DNA of 42,113 bases, taken from NCBI GenBank assembly GCA_019429055.1, contig JAHYJP010000012.1, positions 1 through 42,113 of the forward strand, given 5' to 3'. The translations under genes and the position numbers were made by a program. The notes beneath the pieces were generated by a model that had not been told where the DNA came from, did not search any database, and worked only from the letters and a program-made list of their open reading frames with translations. The DNA comes from Bacteroidales bacterium (GTDB lineage Bacteria > Bacteroidota > Bacteroidia > Bacteroidales > UBA7960). Within the stretch, counting starts at the first letter, position 1. Every line of letters begins with the position of its first letter. Positions 24,584-31,919 of this stretch are shown here, piece after piece.

Positions 24584-26983
24584 TTATTCGCTTTTCAGGG
24601 TATCTACAGGATTACTTCGGGCTGCCTGTAAGGTTTGGCCAGAAATGGTTATTACAGCAATCAGGAGCGAAATAAATCCTGCAATCAAAAGATAAAAAAA
24701 CGACATATTGATGCGATAGGGAAACTCTTGCAGCCATATCTGCATTAAATACCATGCAACAGGCCATGCTATTAAGTTTGCCAGAATTACCCATCGAATG
24801 ATATCGCGAAGCAACACCCATGAAACCTGCAGGCCCGATGCACCCATGATCTTCCTGATACTAATTTCCCTTTTCCGGGCCATTACCATGTAGGATGATA
24901 ACCCAAGAACTCCAAGCATGGCAATAATTATAGCAAGAATGGATGCATAATTCAGAATTTTATTATTGCTTTCTTCCTGCCGGTAAAGGCTATGGAAATA
25001 AGTTTCAAGGTAAAAATCTTCGGGATTATAATTGGGGTCAAATCCCCTGAAAACTTCATGAATATGCGAAAATACATCCTGCTGATAATCATCGCTCAGT
25101 TTTACGGATATATAATAAAACTGGGTTGCATAAGCTGTAAGAACCAGGGGGGTTATCTTGTTGACCAGCGAACTGATGTGAAAATCTTCAACTACTCCGA
25201 TAATTTTTCCACTCCTTTGCCACATTACCGCATCCTGCCCGATAGGATCATCCAGGCCCAGCGCTGCGGCAGCAGTTTCATTGATTACAAAATTCTGCCG
25301 GTCTGTCTGACTTTCAAAATCAAACCATCGGCCTTGTTTGATATTCAACCCGAAGGTTTTATGGAAATCTTCATATACTCTGTATTCAGCAACAGAAATA
25401 TCAACTCCTAAATCATCATCAGCTTTTCTGAGCGACATACCGCTGCCCGATGCACCGGGGTATGCCTGAGATGCTGTAACACTCCCGACCGACGGGTGCT
25501 GAAGCAGTTCTGCTTTGACTGCATCAAATGAGCTGATCAGGCGATTGCTTAAACCGGAGTAGACCAAAACGTTGCTGGGAGAAAACCCCAGGTCAGATGC
25601 TTTCATATATTGGATCTGCCTGTTAAAGACCATAATCGACACAATCAGAATGACAGAAATAGAAAATTGAACAACCACAAGAATTATCCTCAACAAAGGA
25701 TTTCTGCGCCCGCCACGACCTTTACCTCTGAGAATTTCAGCCGGGCGATAACCGGAAAACATAAAGGATGGATAAGCTCCGGCCAGCAAACCTACCAATG
25801 GAGCAAGCAGTATCAGTACAATGAGATTCATTAGGTCAAGCTGATTCAAAAGGCTGAGTTCCCGATTCAACAGGCTTGAAAAAGGCCCCAATAACAATTC
25901 TGCCAAAACCAGAGAAATCATAAGAGCCAGTCCACTTACAAGAATTGCCTCTCCCATAAACTGAAAAATGATATCGGACCGGCGTGCACCGGCAACTTTT
26001 CTGATTGCTGCTTCTACAGCTCTTCTCTCGGAGCGGGCCGTTACAAGGTTAATGAAATTGATGATAGCAATAAATAAAATGAAAAAAGCTACAGCCGAAA
26101 ATACATAAATGATTTCAAGATTTCCCCTGGTGCCTGTATCATACCCATAGCGCTGCCCAAAATGAATATCATGCAAGGGTTGTAGTGAGTAACTCATAAT
26201 ATCTCTGAATTCCTCACCATATAAACCCAAAGCGTATTCTTTGATCAATTCTGACAGGTTTTCCATTTCAGATGCAGAAAGCACATTATGTGTTTTAAAA
26301 TACACAAAAACATCATTGGCAAAACCACTGGCAAGTAATGGGTCATAGGATTCATAGGAGTGTAATACTGAAAATTGCAAATGGGTATTCAGGGGTATAG
26401 GATCAAACACTGCTCCTACCCTTACAGGGATGTACCTGGATGTTAATCTTCCCGATTCATGTTCAATATAAAATTGTTCTGCCTCAATAATTTCATTGAT
26501 GGCATTCTGATCCCCGAATAGCTTTTTGGCTAGTTCATAAGATAAGGCTACTGCTGAAGGATCGGATAACGTTTGTTCCAGGTCTCCGGCATATAAGGGA
26601 AAATCAAATAGATCTTTAAAGGAAGGATCTGTCATTAAAAACCTTTCACTCTCAAATATCTGATCCCCGCTTTTAACGCTATACCTTTCGGGCTTAATTC
26701 TTACAGCATTCGCTACCAGGGGCGATTGTTCCGGCAAAAGTTCTGCAACACCCGGCAGGGTTCGGGGTAAAACGTCGGCCACATCGCCACCGAAACTGGA
26801 AATAACTCTGTATATTCTTTCACCATTACTATGAAACCGGTCGTAACTCTTTTCATGTTTAATAAAAAGAAACAGCATAATAGATGCTGCCATAGCTACT
26901 GCCAGACCAAAAATATTGATGAAACTGAATCCTTTTTGCCTAATTATATTTCTCCAGGCTATTTTGAGGTAGTTAAACAGCAT
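24584..26983 (-). CDS. FtsX/MacB-type ABC transporter permease
   Basis: The 799-residue protein has the two-module layout common in Bacteroidota. TM1 (about residues 20-42) is followed by a large periplasmic MacB core. An FtsX block of about three TM segments starts near residue 280 (FSAVAFFILFIAIINFINLV) and contains the EAAIRKVAGA coupling helix. TM5 (LLRIILVVVQFSISVILIV) leads a second periplasmic part, and the final FtsX block has ISIRKIMGAS and ends NPVDTLKSE. MacB-like systems do not pump through the membrane themselves but use ATP in the cytoplasm to drive periplasmic movement, for export or envelope tasks. It is the last gene of the minus-strand operon, 118 bp after its paralogue. Confidence 0.93.
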   Translation of the reverse strand: MLFNYLKIAWRNIIRQKGFSFINIFGLAVAMAASIMLFLFIKHEKSYDRFHSNGERIYRVISSFGGDVADVLPRTLPGVAELLPEQSPLVANAVRIKPERYSVKSGDQIFESERFLMTDPSFKDLFDFPLYAGDLEQTLSDPSAVALSYELAKKLFGDQNAINEIIEAEQFYIEHESGRLTSRYIPVRVGAVFDPIPLNTHLQFSVLHSYESYDPLLASGFANDVFVYFKTHNVLSASEMENLSELIKEYALGLYGEEFRDIMSYSLQPLHDIHFGQRYGYDTGTRGNLEIIYVFSAVAFFILFIAIINFINLVTARSERRAVEAAIRKVAGARRSDIIFQFMGEAILVSGLALMISLVLAELLLGPFSSLLNRELSLLNQLDLMNLIVLILLAPLVGLLAGAYPSFMFSGYRPAEILRGKGRGGRRNPLLRIILVVVQFSISVILIVSIMVFNRQIQYMKASDLGFSPSNVLVYSGLSNRLISSFDAVKAELLQHPSVGSVTASQAYPGASGSGMSLRKADDDLGVDISVAEYRVYEDFHKTFGLNIKQGRWFDFESQTDRQNFVINETAAAALGLDDPIGQDAVMWQRSGKIIGVVEDFHISSLVNKITPLVLTAYATQFYYISVKLSDDYQQDVFSHIHEVFRGFDPNYNPEDFYLETYFHSLYRQEESNNKILNYASILAIIIAMLGVLGLSSYMVMARKREISIRKIMGASGLQVSWVLLRDIIRWVILANLIAWPVAWYLMQIWLQEFPYRINMSFFYLLIAGFISLLIAVITISGQTLQAARSNPVDTLKSE

Positions 26984-27101
26984 AAAAATGTTTCAAGATA
27001 GTTAGTTAAAACGAAAGATAAGGTTAATCAAATATGATTATTATATTGTGATTGAAACATTCCCGATAGTGAATGGATAAGGGATTTCTGAAAAGAAGTA
27101 T

Positions 27102-29516
27102 TCATTCTGCCCTTAAAGCATCAACCGGGTTCAGCGAAGCGGACCTGTATATATGGTAACTCACAGTAAATACAGCAACCGCAAGAGCGAGAACTGAAGA
27201 AAACAAAAAAGGCTCTGCTGAAATATCAGCGCGGTATACAAACTCTTTCAACCATCTATCCAGAAAATACCAGCTTACCGGAAGCGCTATGAGTGATGCA
27301 ATGATTACCAGCCATAAAAACTCTTTGAAAAACATGAAAAGAATACTCGTTATGGATGATCCCAGAACTTTCCTGACGCCGATCTCACGTCTGCGTTGCT
27401 CGGTAAGATAAGATGATAGGCCAAAAAGACCCATAAATGATATAATGATACATACCATGGCAAAAACTCCAAAAATGGTTCCCAGCCTTTCCTCAGCTGC
27501 AAACTGTTCCTGGTATCCTTTATTCACAAAACTTATTATTGGATAGTTATCAGGGTCAAATTCGTGCAAAGCTGATTCCAGAAAACTTAATATCTCACTT
27601 TCTTTACCTTCCCGGTAATGAATGATTAGGTGATGATACATCTGGGCATTTTCAGGCAGAATATACATTATAGGCTCAATGGGATGATGGAGGTCAAGAA
27701 GATTGTGATCTTCAACTACGCCAATCACTCTTGCCGACAGCTGGGGATTTCCGTCTGCATCAAAATGCCATTGTACCAGTCTGCCCAGGGGATCGTCATG
27801 CCAGCCGAAATAGTTTACGGCTGTTCTGTTCAGAATTACAGATGAATTGACATCGGAGCGCATATCTTCGCTGAAATTTCTTCCCTCTTCTATTGCAATC
27901 TCAAAAAATTCCAGAAACTGATGATCAATATGATTGGCCGTTACGGTAGCTTCAACCATTTCGTTTCCCGATTGAATCAGAATTGCATACTTGCTGAATC
28001 CTCTGCCCGGAACTGACATGGATTTTGTTGTACCCATAATATCAGGGTTTTGTCTCAACGCATTTTCAAGGGTTTGAATCCGGCTTCTCACCTCCTGATC
28101 CTGTAATCTCACTACTGCGCGGTCATCAGTTTCAAGCCCCAGATCTTTATTTTGAAGAAAACCAAGCTGCCTGCTCACCATCAGTGTTCCGGTAATCAGC
28201 ATGATTGAGATTACAAACTGGAAAACAACCAATGCCTTTCGCAGCAATCCTGATCCGCCTCCGGCATATCCTTTACTACCCTTTAATATCTCTGCAGGCC
28301 TCATACTACTTATGAAAACAGCAGGGTAAGCCCCCGCCATGACCCCCGTGAGGAATACTATAAATGGAACATAAAACACAAGAGGCCAGTTTAACAGATC
28401 ATATAAACTAAAAGATTTGTCAGCCAGATGATTGAATGCCGGCATCATGATTTCAATAAAAAGCATAGAAATAACCAGTGAAATTAACGCAAGGAATATG
28501 GATTCAGACAAAAACTGAGAAAATATCTGTTTGCGGGTAGCACCTGATGCTTTCCTTACTCCGATCTCAACAGCGCGAACAGTAGCTCTGGCTGTAGAAA
28601 GATTTGTATAATTTACTGATGCAATGATCACAAGAAAAACAGCAACTATGATTAATACCATAAGCGTAGTTGATGATGCCGATTCAGGAGAAAACAAGAT
28701 GGTACTGAATCTTACATCTTTCAACGGGGTATAGGTAAACTCTGCGGTGGCTCCAATTAACCGGCCCATGGGCAAAGTGTATTTTTCATGAAACTCATCC
28801 ATATTGGCGAATATTCCATCAATATTGGCTGAGTTGTGCATCAGAATATAGGTGTAATTTTGGTTGATGTTCCAGAATAAGGAAGAAGACAGTGTATATA
28901 CAATTTCACTGTCAAGAGAGCTCATCGACATCAGGGCTTTCAACTGCAGGTGTGTATTGGAGGGCATATCTTCAATTACCCCGGTTACCATGAAATTTTC
29001 CTGTTGAATCTTCAGGGTTTGCCCTACAGGATTTTCTTCACCAAAATATTTCTCGCTAAGGCTTTTTGTTAATACAACCGTGTTGGGTTCACTTAATGCA
29101 CCTTGTGGATTGCCGGAAATAAAGGGAAAGGAAAAAACATCGAAGACAGTTGAGTCAGCAAATGCCATTAAATCTTCAAGAAACTTCCTGTCATTAACAT
29201 TTACAAGCACATCATCCTGAAAGAAGAACCTGACATATTCCTGAACTCCGCTATACTCTTCCTTCAGTGCCGGGCCCAGCGGAAATGCTGTTATGGCAAG
29301 GTGATTAACCCCACCGGCAATATCATACTTGCCCTCAATACGGTAAATATTTTTGTGATTTTCATGAAAAGTATCATAGGACAACTCATGGTTAACAAAA
29401 AGGGTAATAAAAATGGCTCCAGTAATTCCTACCGATAGACAAAAGATGTTAATAAGGGTATACACCTTACTTCGCATCATATTGCGCCAGGCCGAAATTA
29501 TGTAGTTTTTTATCAT
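27102..29516 (-). CDS. FtsX/MacB-type ABC transporter permease
   Basis: From ATG 29516 the protein has 804 residues; an in-frame TTG three codons upstream is not needed. The arrangement matches its downstream paralogue: TM1 near residues 20-42, a MacB periplasmic core, an FtsX block (LIIVAVFLVIIASVNYTNLS, then EIGVRKASGA), a second single TM leading a second core, and a final FtsX block with EIGVRKVLGS and the terminal NPVDALRAE. The two permeases are diverged, so they are old paralogues and not a recent duplication. The ATPase gene lies 62 bp upstream. The pair may form a heterodimeric permease or two alternative ones sharing one ATPase; the sequence does not decide. Confidence 0.93.
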   Translation of the reverse strand: MIKNYIISAWRNMMRSKVYTLINIFCLSVGITGAIFITLFVNHELSYDTFHENHKNIYRIEGKYDIAGGVNHLAITAFPLGPALKEEYSGVQEYVRFFFQDDVLVNVNDRKFLEDLMAFADSTVFDVFSFPFISGNPQGALSEPNTVVLTKSLSEKYFGEENPVGQTLKIQQENFMVTGVIEDMPSNTHLQLKALMSMSSLDSEIVYTLSSSLFWNINQNYTYILMHNSANIDGIFANMDEFHEKYTLPMGRLIGATAEFTYTPLKDVRFSTILFSPESASSTTLMVLIIVAVFLVIIASVNYTNLSTARATVRAVEIGVRKASGATRKQIFSQFLSESIFLALISLVISMLFIEIMMPAFNHLADKSFSLYDLLNWPLVFYVPFIVFLTGVMAGAYPAVFISSMRPAEILKGSKGYAGGGSGLLRKALVVFQFVISIMLITGTLMVSRQLGFLQNKDLGLETDDRAVVRLQDQEVRSRIQTLENALRQNPDIMGTTKSMSVPGRGFSKYAILIQSGNEMVEATVTANHIDHQFLEFFEIAIEEGRNFSEDMRSDVNSSVILNRTAVNYFGWHDDPLGRLVQWHFDADGNPQLSARVIGVVEDHNLLDLHHPIEPIMYILPENAQMYHHLIIHYREGKESEILSFLESALHEFDPDNYPIISFVNKGYQEQFAAEERLGTIFGVFAMVCIIISFMGLFGLSSYLTEQRRREIGVRKVLGSSITSILFMFFKEFLWLVIIASLIALPVSWYFLDRWLKEFVYRADISAEPFLFSSVLALAVAVFTVSYHIYRSASLNPVDALRAE

Positions 29517-29578
29517 GGTTAACAAATGATTGTTAAGCCTAATCAGCTTTTCTACAGCCTAAAAAAAAGATTGGAAAA

Positions 29579-30283
29579 TTACTTTGCTACGGAAGTAAGC
29601 ACAAATTCTGTGGTTTTATCTTCAGTAACGATCTGCCCGTCAAACAGGCGAACAATTCGCTGTGCATAAGATGCATCGCGCTGTGAGTGGGTTACCATAA
29701 TGATGGTTGTGCCATTCTTATTAAGTTCTTCCAGCAGGTTCATTACTTCATCACCGTGAGTTGAATCAAGGTTTCCGGTGGGCTCATCGGCAAGTATAAT
29801 ATGCGGACGGGCAACCACTGCACGACAAACAGCAACCCTTTGTTGCTGACCCCCTGACAATTGAAGCGGGAAGTGATTCTTACGATGCATGATCTGCATC
29901 TGGCTGAGTACTTCCTCTACTCTCTTTTTACGTTCAGAAGCACTGTATCCAAGATATATAAGTGGCAATTCAATGTTTTCATAAACACTCAGTTCATCAA
30001 TCAGGTTAAAATTCTGGAATACAAACCCGATATTTTTCTTTCTGAGATTGGCTCTTTGTTTCTCGGAAAACCCTGAAACCTCATTGTTTAAAAAATGATA
30101 CTCCCCACCGGAGGGGTTGTCAAGTAACCCGAGTATATTAAGCAAGGTTGATTTACCACAGCCCGAAGGACCCATAATGGCAACAAATTCGCCTTCATTG
30201 ATTTCGAAAGATACTTTGTTAAGGGCAGTGGTTTCAACCTCTTCGGTACGGAAAACCTTGGTTAAATTCGATGTTCTGATCAT
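29579..30283 (-). CDS. ABC transporter ATP-binding protein, MacB/LolD type
   Basis: The 234-residue ATPase has Walker A GPSGCGKST, the Q-loop FVFQNFNLIDELSVYENIELP, the signature LSGGQQQRVA, Walker B IILADEPTGNLDS and the switch TIIMVTHSQRDA. The DSTHGDEVMNLLEELN stretch after Walker B is typical of the LolD/MacB (type VII) class. It powers the FtsX-type permeases encoded immediately downstream. The start at ATG 30283 yields the usual MIRTSNLTKVF N-terminus. It follows the adaptor gene by 55 bp on the same strand. Confidence 0.96.
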   Translation of the reverse strand: MIRTSNLTKVFRTEEVETTALNKVSFEINEGEFVAIMGPSGCGKSTLLNILGLLDNPSGGEYHFLNNEVSGFSEKQRANLRKKNIGFVFQNFNLIDELSVYENIELPLIYLGYSASERKKRVEEVLSQMQIMHRKNHFPLQLSGGQQQRVAVCRAVVARPHIILADEPTGNLDSTHGDEVMNLLEELNKNGTTIIMVTHSQRDASYAQRIVRLFDGQIVTEDKTTEFVLTSVAK

Positions 30284-30338
30284 GGTTGTGTTTTTTATAA
30301 TGAATTTACTAATTAATGTTGAAATGTTATAGTATTTC

Positions 30339-31589
30339 TTATCTGAAAATCAATCGGTCTTTTCCTCCGAAAGCATCGTATGACGAGGTAATTACCTGTT
30401 CTCCCTGTTCAAGACCTTCCAGAACTTCATAATGATGAATATTTTGTCTTCCGATTCTTATCCTTCTTTTAGTAGCCTGGTTACCTGCGGGATCGAGCAC
30501 GTAGATCCAGTTTCCACCGGTTTCCTGGTAAAATCCTCCACGGGGTATGATAATGGCATCTGCAACACCGCTGAATTGCAGGCGTAATTGAATGGTTTGT
30601 CCTCTTCTTATTCCCTCGGGCATTTCATCATTAAAATGCAGATCAACCTCAAAGGCACCGGCGGTAATATTGCTGTATATTTTCTGGATTTCAAGCTGGT
30701 AGTTTTGTCCGCCGTAGTCAAACTGAGCCTGCTGCCCCACAAAAGTTCGGTTAACATAGCGCTCATCGATGCGGGCACGAAGCTTAAAACCGTCCAGAAC
30801 ATCAATCTGACCGAGATTCTCTCCTGAAAGCTTGGTTTCGCCGCGCTCGGCATCAAAGGATGATAACTGCCCGCTGATAGGAGCTGTTATGGTTAAATTT
30901 TCAAGATTCCGGTTGAGCATACTCAGGTTATCCTCCATTCGATCTATAGATTCTTTGATCTGGATCATCTGGGTTTCGGTATAAACGGAATCATGCTGCA
31001 TTGCACGGTATGCTATATCATATCTTCTGCGTGCAATATTATATTCTCTTTCTGCATTCTCAAATTCTTCTTCCGAAATATGCCCCGACTGGTTATATAC
31101 TCTTTTACGGTTAAAATCTTTTGTGGCTATGTCTTTCTGGTATTCAAGGTCGGCCATTTGCCTTTCCAGCGCAAATTTATTGCGTTCAAGGCTCAGCCGG
31201 GTATTCTGATAATTATTTAAAACTTCAAGCAAATTATTTTCGCGATACATATAATCCATTTCTATGGCTGCATTGGAAAGCCTGAGTATCGGATCGCCTT
31301 CTTCAACAAAAGCTCCGTCGCGTACAAATATCTCTTCCACCCTTCCGCCGAATACTGCATCAACGTAAATGGTAACAATGGGTTGAACCGTTCCGTCAAC
31401 AGGAATAAATTCCTGGAAACTACCCTGTTGTACAGTGGCAATGGTCATCCTGTCTCTGTCAACATAAAGCCTGCTGGCATTGTCACGAAAAAACAACAGA
31501 TAAATGATGAAAAATGCCAGAAGCGAACCCAAAGCCAGCATAGTAATTCTGGCAGGTGTCCATTTCTTCTTTTTTATGATACGGTCCAT
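30339..31589 (-). CDS. Membrane-fusion (HlyD/MacA-type) periplasmic adaptor
   Basis: From ATG 31589 the product is 416 residues (MDRIIKKKKWTPARITMLAL). The open frame extends 35 codons farther upstream, but those run through the promoter region and lack an adaptor-like N-terminus. One N-terminal TM (about residues 14-34) anchors it. A lipoyl half-motif (VFGGRVEEIFVRDGAFVEEG) is followed by a long coiled-coil hairpin (about residues 110-230), the second lipoyl half (ITAPISGQLSSFDAERGE) and beta-barrel/MP domains. Such adaptors link an inner-membrane pump to an outer-membrane TolC-like channel, which is not encoded in the window. It is the first gene of the four-gene operon. Confidence 0.94.
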   Translation of the reverse strand: MDRIIKKKKWTPARITMLALGSLLAFFIIYLLFFRDNASRLYVDRDRMTIATVQQGSFQEFIPVDGTVQPIVTIYVDAVFGGRVEEIFVRDGAFVEEGDPILRLSNAAIEMDYMYRENNLLEVLNNYQNTRLSLERNKFALERQMADLEYQKDIATKDFNRKRVYNQSGHISEEEFENAEREYNIARRRYDIAYRAMQHDSVYTETQMIQIKESIDRMEDNLSMLNRNLENLTITAPISGQLSSFDAERGETKLSGENLGQIDVLDGFKLRARIDERYVNRTFVGQQAQFDYGGQNYQLEIQKIYSNITAGAFEVDLHFNDEMPEGIRRGQTIQLRLQFSGVADAIIIPRGGFYQETGGNWIYVLDPAGNQATKRRIRIGRQNIHHYEVLEGLEQGEQVITSSYDAFGGKDRLIFR

Positions 31590-31625
31590 ATTACGTAAAC
31601 TTAGGGTTTTCCGGCGAATTATTAA

Positions 31626-31642
31626 ACCAACTTTGTGCCAAC
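31626..31642 (-). promoter_or_regulatory. Candidate sigma54 (-24/-12) promoter of the efflux operon
   Basis: On the minus strand TTGGCAC (31641-31635) matches the -24 element of the consensus TTGGCACG-N4-TTGC. It is followed by AAAG and TTGG (31630-31627), an imperfect -12 element. The predicted transcript start is about 25-30 bp before the ATG at 31589. TTGGCAC also occurs by chance inside some genes in this window, so the palindrome upstream is what strengthens this call. Confidence 0.45.
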
Positions 31643-31702
31643 AACTGTAAATCAATATTATTGAGCACATTAAGAATGTCATATATAAATACAATTACAT
31701 AT

Positions 31703-31722
31703 AGTGTCCGCAGACGGGCACT
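31703..31722. promoter_or_regulatory. Palindromic enhancer-like site upstream of the efflux operon
   Basis: AGTGTCCG-caga-CGGGCACT is a 20-bp near-perfect palindrome (7 of 8 pairs), about 95 bp upstream of the predicted start of transcription. That distance suits the binding site of a sigma54 activator (Fis-type HTH). No such activator gene is in the window. Confidence 0.5.
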
Positions 31723-31812
31723 TTATGTATCATATCGAACAGATTCATTTTAGGTGGTTTTACCTTATACAAAATTGGTAAAAACCCCAACCCCCAACCT
31801 ATGCTAAATTCC

Positions 31813-31820
31813 TATATTTG
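31813..31820 (+). promoter_or_regulatory. Candidate -7 box for the histidine kinase gene
   Basis: TATATTTG matches TAnnTTTG about 100 bp before the kinase start. The nearest TTG (31775-31777) is 35 bases upstream, too far for a standard -33 box, so support is weak. Confidence 0.25.
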
Positions 31821-31919
31821 AAATGTTGAAATCAAAACAATCTGCACAAGGAAGGTTGCCTCTGGTTTGCGAATATAGTTAAACGATCAGACAAATTAGA
31901 AAATTACAATACAGAACAA

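Larger units (their letters stand above)
31590..31919. other. Divergent regulatory region, 330 bp, no gene seen
   Basis: It lies between the minus-strand efflux operon and the plus-strand histidine kinase. It holds a sigma54-like -24/-12 site, an upstream palindrome and a plus-strand TATATTTG box, listed separately. No coding frame with credible composition or RNA gene is seen. Confidence 0.6.

Noticed and set aside
31590-31694. N-terminal extension of the adaptor protein to 31694
   Set aside because: The added 35 residues contain the sigma54-like promoter region and lack adaptor features; ATG 31589 gives the usual basic N-terminus plus TM.
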